Source: an uncultured Draconibacterium sp.
Lineage (GTDB): Bacteria > Bacteroidota > Bacteroidia > Bacteroidales > Prolixibacteraceae
DNA length: 64,000 nt
Direction: 5' to 3'
Assembly: GCF_913063105.1 (NCBI RefSeq)
Contig: NZ_CAJXYQ010000003.1
Location: 310,001 to 374,000 of the forward strand
A program made the position numbers and the translations under genes. Shown here piece after piece: positions 46,172 through 54,788 of the stretch. Each line of letters begins with the position of its first letter. Position 1 is the first letter of the stretch. The notes below the pieces were generated by a model. It made no database searches, had not been told where the DNA came from, and saw nothing but the letters and a program-made list of their open reading frames with translations.

Positions 46172-47728
46172 ATGGAAATTAAATGTAAAAAAGGTGGGGA
46201 GGAATGTTATGGTCTGAAGGAGATGACTTTACTTTTTGATATAAGTCAGCGATTAATTCAGAGCAAACAATTGAAGAATGATTTAAATACCATTGTAAAA
46301 ATGGTGGCAGAGTACATGGAAGCTGAACGTTGCTTTTTAACTATTCTGAACCGGGAAAACGAACGCATTTATATGGAGGCGGCTTATGGCTTTAACACTA
46401 CGCAGCAAGCCCGGGCCAAATATAAGCTTGGCGAAGGGATAACCGGGAAAGTAGTTGAGATGGCTCGGCCGGTTGTGGTCGAAAAAATCTCTAAATCTTC
46501 GTTGTTTTTAAATAAAACCAAGCAGGAATTATACAAAGATGGAAAGGAGATGACCTTTGTTTGTGTGCCTGTAATCGACGAAGGAAAAGTAACCGGCACA
46601 CTAAGTTTTACCAGAGTTTATAATCCGTTTATCAGTTTTGACGAGGACACGCGTCTACTTTCAATAATTGGTTCGATGGTTATTCGGGCAGCGCTGCGCC
46701 GACAAGAACGATTGGAAGAGCTGGAGGCTTTAAAGCAAAAAAACCTGGAGTTGGAAAGCCAGATATCAGGGCATAAGCAAATGAATATGATTGGCAACTC
46801 AGGGAAAATGCGCGATGTGTTTTCGTTGGTGCAAATGGTTGGAAAAACCAATTCAACCGTACTGATTAGGGGAGAGAGTGGGGTAGGTAAGGAGTTGGTA
46901 GCCGATGCCATTCATGAAGCCAGTTCAAGAAAAGGAAAAACTTTTATAAAAGTAAATTGCTCGGCGCTTCCCGAATCGCTGATTGAAAGTGAGTTGTTTG
47001 GGCATGAAAAAGGCGCTTTTACGGGGGCCGATGCCCAGCGAAAAGGTCGTTTTGAACTGGCAAGTGGAGGAACCATATTTTTGGACGAGATTGGAGATAT
47101 CCCGCTTTCAACACAGGTAAAACTTTTGCGAATGATACAGCAACGCGAGTTTGAGCGTGTAGGGGGTACACAAACCATAAAATCGGATGTGCGTATTATT
47201 TGTGCCACCAACCGGAAGTTGGAAGAAATGATAAAGGAAGAGGAGTTTCGCGAAGATCTTTATTACCGGATTAATGTTTTTCCGATTTATATTCCCTCGC
47301 TTCGTGAAAGGAGAGACGACATACCACTTCTTGTCGATCATTTTATTGGCAAGTTTAATAAAGAAAACCAAACAAAAATTAAACGAATAACCACGTCGGC
47401 GCTCGATATGTTAATGGTATACAAATGGCCCGGTAACATTCGCGAATTGGAAAACTGTATCGAGCGGGCCTGTATATTAAGCACCGATAATGTTATTCAT
47501 AGCTATAATTTGCCACCATCATTACAAACAGCCGATTCATCAAACACCAGTTCAAAAGGCGGAATGGTGTATACCGTTGAACAGGTGGAAAAACAATTAA
47601 TCCGCGAAGCTTTAACTACTACCAAAGGTAATATTACCAAAGCTGCGGAAATGCTGAAGATTACCGAACGAATGTTGGGTACCCGACTTAAAAAATACGA
47701 AATTAGTGCCTGGAGGTATAAGGTATAA
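46172..47728 (+). CDS. nifA: NifA-like sigma-54-dependent activator (GAF-AAA-HTH)
   Basis: The 518-residue protein starts at the ATG 46172 (the frame extends to a TTG at 46136). The order is a GAF sensor domain (about 20-195), a sigma-54 AAA+ domain (about 205-450) and a Fis-type helix-turn-helix (about 475-518). The AAA+ domain has the Walker A GESGVGKE, the sigma-54 contact loop ESELFGHEKGAFTGA and the Walker B GGTIFLDEIGD; the HTH has TKGNITKAAEMLKITERML. These are the marks of NifA. Cysteines occur in Asn-Cys-Ile-Glu-Arg-Ala-Cys, but the C-x19-C-x4-C interdomain linker of oxygen-labile NifA is absent. It lies 930 bp before nifH, with a GNAT gene between, and should drive the nif sigma-54 promoter at 48604. 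Confidence 0.88.
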   Translation: MEIKCKKGGEECYGLKEMTLLFDISQRLIQSKQLKNDLNTIVKMVAEYMEAERCFLTILNRENERIYMEAAYGFNTTQQARAKYKLGEGITGKVVEMARPVVVEKISKSSLFLNKTKQELYKDGKEMTFVCVPVIDEGKVTGTLSFTRVYNPFISFDEDTRLLSIIGSMVIRAALRRQERLEELEALKQKNLELESQISGHKQMNMIGNSGKMRDVFSLVQMVGKTNSTVLIRGESGVGKELVADAIHEASSRKGKTFIKVNCSALPESLIESELFGHEKGAFTGADAQRKGRFELASGGTIFLDEIGDIPLSTQVKLLRMIQQREFERVGGTQTIKSDVRIICATNRKLEEMIKEEEFREDLYYRINVFPIYIPSLRERRDDIPLLVDHFIGKFNKENQTKIKRITTSALDMLMVYKWPGNIRELENCIERACILSTDNVIHSYNLPPSLQTADSSNTSSKGGMVYTVEQVEKQLIREALTTTKGNITKAAEMLKITERMLGTRLKKYEISAWRYKV

Positions 47729-47823
47729 TATTAGAATGCTGGAGGGGTGGAATGTAGACTGCAAAAGCAACTAATATTAACTTTTATAGCATTATAGCAT
47801 TAAAGCATGAAATCATTGAAGAG

Positions 47824-48291
47824 ATGAAAAAAACACTCATTCAAGTTAACCTCGAAAATCCTGCTCATTGCCAACAGTTACTTTGTCTTTTAAACCATTA
47901 TATGGAAGATGAAATGGGAATCAGCCAATCGATGCCTGAAGAATTAGGTCCAAAAATTATTGATGGCTTGAGAAAGCATTCGGCATATCTTGGGTTTTTT
48001 GTATGTATGGACGATGACTATGTGGCTTTAGCCAATTGTAATCTTAATTATTCAACCTGGGCAGCCCGGTTTCTTATCAATATTCACGATTTTATAGTCT
48101 CTTCAAATTATAGAAAACAGGGTGTGGGTGAGTTTTTGATGAATGGCATTGAAGCATACGCGGCTGAAAATGGGTATTGCAAAATCAATCTTGAAGTACG
48201 CCATGATAATGTTAAAGCACAGGCTTTATACAAAAAAATGGGATTTACCGATTGCGCTCCCCCCATGTATTTCTGGCAAAAAGTCCTCTGA
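47824..48291 (+). CDS. GNAT-family N-acetyltransferase
   Basis: The 155-residue acetyltransferase shows the acetyl-CoA site RKQGVGEFLMNGIEAYA (about 100-116, the R/Q-x-x-G-x-G/A form) and the late GNAT motif EVRHDNVKAQALYKKMGF (about 122-139). The rest of the fold is present, with no extra domain. It sits between nifA and the nifH promoter on the same strand, 95 bp after nifA, and is followed by its own terminator, so it is probably separate from the nif operon. The substrate is unknown; its position is no proof of a role in nitrogen fixation. Confidence 0.88.
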   Translation: MKKTLIQVNLENPAHCQQLLCLLNHYMEDEMGISQSMPEELGPKIIDGLRKHSAYLGFFVCMDDDYVALANCNLNYSTWAARFLINIHDFIVSSNYRKQGVGEFLMNGIEAYAAENGYCKINLEVRHDNVKAQALYKKMGFTDCAPPMYFWQKVL

Positions 48292-48318
48292 TCGAATCGA
48301 ATCTGCTTTTCAATAATA

Positions 48319-48360
48319 AAGGGATGGTATCTTGTAAAAAGAAGTCATCCCTTTTTTTTT
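48319..48360 (+). terminator. Rho-independent terminator after the GNAT gene
   Basis: AAGGGATG and CATCCCTT form an 8-bp stem with a long loop of about 19 bases, followed by nine T residues. It isolates the nifH control region from upstream reading. Confidence 0.75.
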
Positions 48361-48373
48361 GTGTTTCTGTATT

Positions 48374-48389
48374 CCTACCTAAATGTAGG
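48374..48389. promoter_or_regulatory. Putative operator dyad 1, CCTAC-N6-GTAGG
   Basis: Perfect inverted arms CCTAC and GTAGG separated by six bases. The same arms with the same gap recur at 48474-48489, exactly 100 bp later. The site lies about 235 bp upstream of the sigma-54 -12 element, a plausible distance for an enhancer. It does not match the classical NifA site TGT-N10-ACA. Confidence 0.5.
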
Positions 48390-48453
48390 TTACCTCAATG
48401 TTAAGCCCCCAAATGGCCTTTAAATACAGGCTTTTTAAAAATATCCACCTAAT

Positions 48454-48466
48454 TGTTAGCCTAACA
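48454..48466. promoter_or_regulatory. Short perfect dyad TGTTAG-C-CTAACA
   Basis: This 13-bp inverted repeat with a single central base lies between the two CCTAC dyads, 8 bp before the second. It may be part of the same control region (for another regulator) or chance in AT-rich DNA. No second copy was seen in the window. Confidence 0.35.
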
Positions 48467-48473
48467 CTATCGT

Positions 48474-48489
48474 CCTACAAATATGTAGG
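48474..48489. promoter_or_regulatory. Putative operator dyad 2, CCTAC-N6-GTAGG
   Basis: The second copy of the dyad has identical five-base arms and an AT-only six-base centre (AAATAT, against CTAAAT in copy 1). Its centre is about 135 bp upstream of the -12 element at 48617, well within the usual range of NifA enhancer sites. This makes it the more likely activator site of the two. Confidence 0.55.
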
Positions 48490-48603
48490 ATTCTATCCCC
48501 TGTTTTCGTTCTGAAAATAAAACTTCAAATATTTTTTTGCAGCAGTATATCAGGTAGTTAGTTGTGGTTGGAATGTCGGAAATGTGTTGTCGAACATATT
48601 TTT

Positions 48604-48619
48604 TGGCACAACTATGGCA
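48604..48619 (+). promoter_or_regulatory. Sigma-54 (-24/-12) promoter of the nif operon
   Basis: TGGCAC at 48604-48609, five bases, then TGGCA at 48615-48619. The consensus is TGGCAC-N5-TTGCA, so only one base differs, and the GG-to-GC spacing is exact. Transcription would start near 48630, giving a leader of about 30 bases before the nifH ATG. It fits with the NifA-like activator at 46172. Confidence 0.85.
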
Positions 48620-48641
48620 TTTAAGAAATCAAACGATTTAA

Positions 48642-49484
<843 letters not shown>

Positions 49485-49517
49485 TCAGAGTATAAACCCA
49501 TTAAAGATTTAGTAGTT

Positions 49518-49844
49518 ATGTTAATGATAAGAGCAATTGTACGCCCCGAGAAATCAAGTAAAGTATTAAAAGCCCTGTTTGAAGCAGGATACATCGCAGT
49601 AACAAAAATTCCTGTGGTGGGTCGTGGTAAACAACGGGGTATTAAAATCGGGGATGTTACATATGACGAACTTCCGAAGGAGATGTTGATTATGGTGATT
49701 AAAGATGAAGATAAAGATTTTGCAATTAACACCATTATGGAAGCAGCTCGTACCGAACCGAAAGGTGCATTTGGAGATGGAAAAATATTTGTTACTGCAG
49801 TAGATGAGGCATACACTATAAGCCGCGGAACAAAAGAATTATAA
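49518..49844 (+). CDS. nifI1: Nitrogen regulatory PII-family protein NifI1
   Basis: This 108-residue PII protein lies between nifH and nifD, the hallmark position of NifI1. Family marks: IRAIVRPEKSSKVLKALFEAG, TKIPVVGRGKQRGI at the start of the T-loop (about 30-45) and GAFGDGKIFVTAVDEAYTISRGTKE (the BC loop, about 80-104). NifI1 works with NifI2 to bind and inhibit dinitrogenase when 2-oxoglutarate is low, that is after ammonium addition, as shown in methanogens. It lacks the GlnB uridylylation Tyr in the usual T-loop context. A 33-bp gap follows nifH, and 18 bp precede nifI2. Confidence 0.94.
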   Translation: MLMIRAIVRPEKSSKVLKALFEAGYIAVTKIPVVGRGKQRGIKIGDVTYDELPKEMLIMVIKDEDKDFAINTIMEAARTEPKGAFGDGKIFVTAVDEAYTISRGTKEL

Positions 49845-49862
49845 TCCTAAAATCAGACAATT

Positions 49863-50237
49863 ATGAAGATGGTATTAGCGATTATCCGGATTGATAAAAT
49901 GAATGCAACCAAAAGGGCTCTTACTGCAGCCGGCATTACATCGATGACGGCCACCGGAAAAGTTTTCGGACGTGGTAAAGGTGCCTGGGATGCACAGGTA
50001 ATGGAAGGTGCCAAGCAAGATATGCCTGAAGCACTTACCCATCTGGGAAAAGAACCAAGGCTGAGACCTCAGCGTGTACTTAATATTGCGGTATCCGACC
50101 ACAATGTACAGTTAACAGTAGATACAATTATCGAAGTTAATCAGACACCCGCACCCGGCGACGGAAAAATCTTTGTGCTTCCGTTAGATGATACATACCG
50201 GGTTCGTACAGGTGAAACAGGGACGACAATCCTTTAA
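49863..50237 (+). CDS. nifI2: Nitrogen regulatory PII-family protein NifI2
   Basis: The 124-residue second PII paralogue has the start MVLAIIRIDKMNATKRALTAAG. The long, distinctive T-loop holds VFGRGKGAWDAQVMEGAKQD and PEALTHLGKEPRLRPQR (about 37-75); this longer T-loop separates NifI2 from NifI1. The end carries GDGKIFVLPLDDTYRVRTGE. NifI1-NifI2 form the complex that blocks NifDK. The pair between nifH and nifD is typical of methanogens and strict anaerobes and supports group III nitrogenase. It ends 16 bp before nifD. Confidence 0.94.
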   Translation: MKMVLAIIRIDKMNATKRALTAAGITSMTATGKVFGRGKGAWDAQVMEGAKQDMPEALTHLGKEPRLRPQRVLNIAVSDHNVQLTVDTIIEVNQTPAPGDGKIFVLPLDDTYRVRTGETGTTIL

Positions 50238-50253
50238 TTAAAAAGACAAAATT

Positions 50254-51885
50254 ATGCCGAACAAGAAAGATTATACAAATGGATTGCCGGATCCTTCACA
50301 ACTGAAGGAAGAGATGCTGGCAAAATATCCACGAAAAGTGGCGAAGAAAAGGGCCAAGGCAATGGTGATCAACGATCCTGCCGAGAGTCAGGAGATAGGC
50401 GCAAACATCAGAACTGTACCGGGGATTATTACCCAGCGTGGTTGTACATATGCCGGATGTAAAGGTGTGGTTTTAGGACCAACACGCGACATCATTAACC
50501 TGGTGCACGGACCAATTGGTTGTAGCTTTTATGCCTGGTTAACAAGGCGTAACCAAACCAAACCAACCGAAGGAGAACCCAACTTCATGACTTATGCATT
50601 TTCTACCGATATGCAGGATGAAAACATCGTTTTTGGTGGTGAAGCAAAATTGAAAGATGCCATACGCGAAGCTTTCGATATTTTTAAACCAAAATCAATC
50701 GGTATTTTCTCTACCTGTCCGGTGGGGTTAATTGGCGACGACGTTCATGCTGTTGCCCGCGAAATGAAAGAAGAACTGGGAATAAACATTTTTGGTTTTA
50801 GTTGCGAAGGTTATCGTGGAGTATCTCAATCGGCCGGTCACCACATTGCCAACAACGGAATTTTTAAACACGTTGTAGGTAACGACGATCGCCCACGTAC
50901 CGGTAAGTTCCAGGTGAACTTATTGGGTGAATATAATATTGGTGGAGATGCTTTTGAAATCGAGCGTATTTTCGAAGAAGTTGGTGTAACACTTATTTCT
51001 ACCTACAGTGGTAACTCAACTGTTGAAAGTTTTGCCTACTCGCACACTGCCGACCTAAACATGGTAATGTGTCACCGGTCCATCAACTACATTGCCGAGA
51101 TGATGGAAGAAAAATACGGTATTCCATGGTTTAAAGTAAACTTTATTGGAGCCGAATCTACAGCAAAATCATTGCGAAAAATGGCCGATTACTTTGGCGA
51201 TAAGGAATTGTCGGCAAAAGTGGAAGAAGTTATTGCCCGCGAAATGCTGAAAGTAAAAGCAGTTGCCGACGCCGTTAAACCAAAGGTTGAAGGAAAATTG
51301 GCAATGATGTTTGTGGGTGGATCGCGCGCTCACCATTATCAGGATTTATTTACCGAACTGGGTGTTCGGGTTGTTTCTGCCGGTTACGAGTTTGCTCACC
51401 GCGACGACTATGAAGGACGTGAAGTGATTCCGAACATTAAAATCGATGCTGATACACGTAACATCGAAGACCTGGTGGTTGAAAAAGACGAAGAAAAATA
51501 TCGCAATGACCTGGCAGAGAAAAAGGCCAAACTTCAGGCCGAAGGTTACGAGTTTGAAGACTACAAAGGTATGATGCCTGATATGCAGAAAAACTCGCTG
51601 GTAATTGATGATGTAAACCATTGGGAAACCGAGAAGCTGATTGAATTCTACAAGCCAGATGTATTCTGTGCGGGTATTAAAGAAAAATACGTGGTACAAA
51701 AATATGGTGTGCCATTAAAACAGCTTCACTCTTACGACTATGGTGGTCCGTATGCCGCTTTCGAAGGTGCTATAAATTTCTACAAAGAAATGGAGCGTAT
51801 GCTGGGTACTGATATCTGGAAACTGGTTGATACACCCTGGAAACACGAGCCGGAAATTGTGGGAAGTGTAACTGTTGACGCATAA
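50254..51885 (+). CDS. nifD: Nitrogenase molybdenum-iron protein alpha chain
   Basis: The 543-residue NifD carries FeMo-cofactor and shares the P-cluster. P-cluster cysteines: RGCTYAGCKGV (about C64), GPIGCSFYAW (about C90) and STCPVGLIGDD (about C154). Cofactor ligands: Cys in MVMCHRSINYI (about 275) and His in KQLHSYDYGGPYAAF (about 492). Gln and His of GVSQSAGHHIAN near the cofactor are kept. An insertion of about 50 residues (DADTRNIEDLVVEKDEEKY... region, about 410-455) relative to Azotobacter is like that of clostridial NifD. The residues argue for a Mo enzyme rather than VnfD/AnfD. It is followed by nifK after 18 bp. Confidence 0.97.
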   Translation: MPNKKDYTNGLPDPSQLKEEMLAKYPRKVAKKRAKAMVINDPAESQEIGANIRTVPGIITQRGCTYAGCKGVVLGPTRDIINLVHGPIGCSFYAWLTRRNQTKPTEGEPNFMTYAFSTDMQDENIVFGGEAKLKDAIREAFDIFKPKSIGIFSTCPVGLIGDDVHAVAREMKEELGINIFGFSCEGYRGVSQSAGHHIANNGIFKHVVGNDDRPRTGKFQVNLLGEYNIGGDAFEIERIFEEVGVTLISTYSGNSTVESFAYSHTADLNMVMCHRSINYIAEMMEEKYGIPWFKVNFIGAESTAKSLRKMADYFGDKELSAKVEEVIAREMLKVKAVADAVKPKVEGKLAMMFVGGSRAHHYQDLFTELGVRVVSAGYEFAHRDDYEGREVIPNIKIDADTRNIEDLVVEKDEEKYRNDLAEKKAKLQAEGYEFEDYKGMMPDMQKNSLVIDDVNHWETEKLIEFYKPDVFCAGIKEKYVVQKYGVPLKQLHSYDYGGPYAAFEGAINFYKEMERMLGTDIWKLVDTPWKHEPEIVGSVTVDA

Positions 51886-51889
51886 AAAT

Positions 51890-51895
51890 AGGAGG
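51890..51895 (+). promoter_or_regulatory. Strong Shine-Dalgarno sequence before nifK
   Basis: AGGAGG lies 8 bases before the nifK ATG. Such a full SD is rare among the genes of this window, where starts mostly have none, and it may ensure that NifK keeps pace with NifD. Confidence 0.7.
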
Positions 51896-51903
51896 AAAGA
51901 ATC

Positions 51904-53286
51904 ATGTTATTACGACATACAACAAGCGAAGTAAAAGAAAGAAAAGCATTAACCGTTAACCCGGCAAAAACCTGCCAGCCGGTTGGTGCCATGTACGCCG
52001 CTCTCGGAGTACACGGTTGTTTACCACACAGTCACGGTTCGCAGGGCTGTTGTTCATACCACAGAAGTGCATTAACAAGACACTATAAAGAGCCGGTTAT
52101 GGCTGCAACAAGTTCATTTACCGAAGGATCATCAGTATTTGGTGGACAAGCGAACCTCTTGCAGGCCATCGATAATATTTTTACCATTTACGATCCTGAT
52201 ATCATTGCCGTTCATTCAACTTGTTTGTCTGAAACCATTGGCGACGACCTTGGGCAAATTGTGAAAAAAGCATTGGACGACGGGAAAATTCCTGAAGGAA
52301 AGTTTGTAGTTCAGGCTTCAACACCAAGTTACGTTGGATCGCACGTTACCGGTTATGCCAACATGCTGGAGGCATTTGTGAAGTATTTTTCATACAACAC
52401 CAACGAAAAAATACGCCAGGTTAACATGCTGTCTGGGTGGGTTGAACCATCTGATATGCGCGAGCTGAAACGTATTGCCGGTTTAATGAAAATTAAAACT
52501 GTGCTGTTGCCAGATACCTCAGATGTGGTAGATACACCAATGGACGGAACATATAAAATGTACCCCAAAGGCGGAACAACACGCGAAGAGATTGTAAGCA
52601 TGGGTAACAGTATGAAAACCGTGGCGATGGGCGAGTGGGCTACACAAAAAGCCGCCATTATGCTTGATAATAAATGCAAGGTGCCTTTTTCAATGACCGA
52701 CGTGCCAATTGGTTTAAGAGCAACCGACCGTTTTATCCAGGCCCTTTCAACTGCCGGAAAAGTTTCTATTCCGGAGTGTATCTCGGAAGAACGCGGTAAA
52801 CTGGTAGATGTAATTACCGATATGCACCAATACCTGTATGGTAAGCGTGTTGCACTTTGGGGAGATCCTGATACAATACTGCCGTTAATTGAATTCCTGG
52901 TTGATATGGATATGAAACCTGTTTACGTGGTTTCCGGAACACCGGGTAAAAAATTCTCGAAACTGGCAATGGATATTCTGGAAGAAAAAGTGCCGGAAGC
53001 AAAAGTGCGCAACGGCGCATCTGCTGATATGTTCCTGATGCACCAGTGGATAAAAGAAGAACCTGTTGATTTACTAATTGGTAACACCTACGGCAAATAC
53101 ATTGCCCGCGACGAAGGTATTCCATTCGTTCGTTCAGGATTCCCAATTATTGATCGTATCGGTCATAGTTATTTCCCAACTGTTGGTTACATGGGAGGTA
53201 TTCGTCTTCTTGAAAGCATTCTTGGAGCCATTATGGATAAAATTGATGCTACTGCTCCTGAAGAATCATTCGAACTAGTAATGTAG
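51904..53286 (+). CDS. nifK: Nitrogenase molybdenum-iron protein beta chain
   Basis: The 460-residue NifK forms the P-cluster interface with NifD. Its cysteines are visible in KTCQPVGAMYAALG (about C24), HGSQGCCSYHRS (about C49) and HSTCLSETIGDD (about C107). The nearby Ser in VQASTPSYVGS, a P-cluster ligand candidate, is also seen. The N-terminus is short and begins right before the first Cys motif, lacking the roughly 50-residue extension of Azotobacter NifK, as in anaerobes. It pairs with NifD as an alpha2beta2 tetramer. A 173-bp spacer with a long hairpin separates it from nifE. Confidence 0.97.
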   Translation: MLLRHTTSEVKERKALTVNPAKTCQPVGAMYAALGVHGCLPHSHGSQGCCSYHRSALTRHYKEPVMAATSSFTEGSSVFGGQANLLQAIDNIFTIYDPDIIAVHSTCLSETIGDDLGQIVKKALDDGKIPEGKFVVQASTPSYVGSHVTGYANMLEAFVKYFSYNTNEKIRQVNMLSGWVEPSDMRELKRIAGLMKIKTVLLPDTSDVVDTPMDGTYKMYPKGGTTREEIVSMGNSMKTVAMGEWATQKAAIMLDNKCKVPFSMTDVPIGLRATDRFIQALSTAGKVSIPECISEERGKLVDVITDMHQYLYGKRVALWGDPDTILPLIEFLVDMDMKPVYVVSGTPGKKFSKLAMDILEEKVPEAKVRNGASADMFLMHQWIKEEPVDLLIGNTYGKYIARDEGIPFVRSGFPIIDRIGHSYFPTVGYMGGIRLLESILGAIMDKIDATAPEESFELVM

Positions 53287-53307
53287 TTGCAATATAATTC
53301 AAATATG

Positions 53308-53358
53308 ATTTCGAGGTGAGTACAGCAGAGTCGCTCTCTGCTGTACTTCACCCGAAAT
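53308..53358 (+). promoter_or_regulatory. Long intercistronic hairpin between nifK and nifE
   Basis: ATTTCG, GGTGA and GTACAGCAGAG (53308-53330) pair with CTCTGCTGTAC, TCACC and CGAAAT (53336-53358). They form a 22-bp stem with single-base bulges at 314 and 347 and a 5-base loop TCGCT. No T tract follows, so it is not a simple terminator. It may protect the nifHDK part of the message or allow processing, to give more NifHDK than NifEN. A shorter stem CCTGC-TT-GCAGG follows at 53418-53429. Confidence 0.7.
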
Positions 53359-53459
53359 TACCAGCACTACAAAATAAGTATCAGAGATAATAAGTCACAT
53401 TTATAATTAGGATAAGACCTGCTTGCAGGCAACTTCGTCCATCTTTTAACTTTTGAATT

Positions 53460-54788
53460 ATGAGCAACTTTCTAAAAGATCGCGAAAGCCAAATCCTGAC
53501 AAAAGGAAACGATGCTGCAGAAATTTCCTGCGGGAAAAAAAGTCTGGCTGGATCCGTTTCGCAACGCGCCTGCGTTTTCTGCGGATCGCGTGTTGTGCTT
53601 TATCCAATTGCCGATGCGCTGCATGTTATTCACGGACCGGTAGGGTGCGCGTCGTATACCTGGGATATTCGTGGTTCACTTTCATCCGGGCCACAACTAC
53701 ACCGCCTGAGCTTTACCACCGACCTTAAAGAAAAAGACGTGGTTTTTGGCGGCGAAAAGAAATTATACCATGCCCTTATTGATTTAATCGACAAACATCA
53801 GCCAAAAGCTGCCTTTGTTTTCTCAACCTGTATAATCGGAGTTATTGGCGACGATGTGGAAGCCGTTTGCCGCCAGGTTACCAAAGAAAAGGGCATCGAC
53901 GTTATTCCGGTAATGTCGGAAGGATTTAACGGTACCAAAAAAGACGGCTATAAAATTGCTTGCGGAGCACTGTCGAAACTGGTTGGAACAAACAATGATT
54001 ACACACCCTCAAAATATTCAATCAATATTCTTGGCGACTTTAACCTGGCCGGCGAGTTGTGGATACTGGCTGAATACTATAAAAAATTAGGGGTAGATAT
54101 TATTTCGTGTATGACCGGCGACGGTCGTGTTGAAGAAATTCGCCGGGCGCATCACGCATCGTTAAATGTGGTGCAATGTTCGGGCTCCATCATGCACCTG
54201 GCTAAAGAGATGAAGGAAAAATACGACATCCCTTTTATGAAGGTCTCTTATTTCGGAATCGAAGATATGTCGGAGGCACTGTACGAGGTCGCCAAATTTT
54301 TCGACGATGAAGAAATGATGGTTAAAGCCCGCGAACTGGTTACCAACGAAATTTCGAAATTATTACCGGCACTGCAACCTTACCGCCAAAAACTGGAAGG
54401 AAAAAAAGCTGCCATTTATGTGGGAGGGGCTTTTAAAGCCATTTCGTTGGTAAAAGCCTTACGCCTGTTGGGCATGCAAACAGTGGTGGTTGGCTCGCAA
54501 ACCGGAAATGCTGAAGACTATAAACTACTAAAAGACTTGTGTGATGAGGGAACCATCATTGTTGATGATTCCAATCCAAATGAACTTTCTGAATTTGTGA
54601 AGCTAACCGGAGCACACCTGTTTATTGGTGGCGTAAAAGAACGCCCTATTGCCCATAAACTTGGTTTGGGTTTTTGCGATCACAATCACGAAAGGAAAGA
54701 AGCACTGGCCGGCTATATCGGCATGATGAATTTTGCGAAAGAAGTTTACGCCTCGGTTACAAGCCCGGTGTGGAAGTTCGTAAAATGA
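53460..54788 (+). CDS. nifE: FeMo-cofactor scaffold protein NifE
   Basis: The 442-residue NifE is paralogous to NifD and with NifN forms the scaffold on which the NifB-cofactor is matured. Cluster cysteines are in SQRACVFCGSRV (about C38), HGPVGCASYTW (about C63) and FSTCIIGVIGDD (about C125). The cofactor-site Cys is in NVVQCSGSIMHLA (about 240). The NifE-like ending LGLGFCDHNHERKEAL (about 400-415) replaces the NifD HSYDYGGPY motif, a good distinction. It has a 173-bp leader and is followed by a terminator-like hairpin and a 206-bp spacer before nifN. Confidence 0.96.
   Translation: MSNFLKDRESQILTKGNDAAEISCGKKSLAGSVSQRACVFCGSRVVLYPIADALHVIHGPVGCASYTWDIRGSLSSGPQLHRLSFTTDLKEKDVVFGGEKKLYHALIDLIDKHQPKAAFVFSTCIIGVIGDDVEAVCRQVTKEKGIDVIPVMSEGFNGTKKDGYKIACGALSKLVGTNNDYTPSKYSINILGDFNLAGELWILAEYYKKLGVDIISCMTGDGRVEEIRRAHHASLNVVQCSGSIMHLAKEMKEKYDIPFMKVSYFGIEDMSEALYEVAKFFDDEEMMVKARELVTNEISKLLPALQPYRQKLEGKKAAIYVGGAFKAISLVKALRLLGMQTVVVGSQTGNAEDYKLLKDLCDEGTIIVDDSNPNELSEFVKLTGAHLFIGGVKERPIAHKLGLGFCDHNHERKEALAGYIGMMNFAKEVYASVTSPVWKFVK

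Noticed and set aside
48361..48600. Classical NifA upstream site TGT-N10-ACA
   Set aside because: No exact match was seen; the nearest is a TGT-N8-ACA at about 48582-48595 with the wrong spacing and too close to the -24 element.
50254..53286. Possible vanadium- or iron-only nitrogenase
   Set aside because: No vnfG/anfG gene lies between nifD and nifK; cofactor-site residues and the presence of nifE, nifN, nifV and modABC fit the Mo enzyme.
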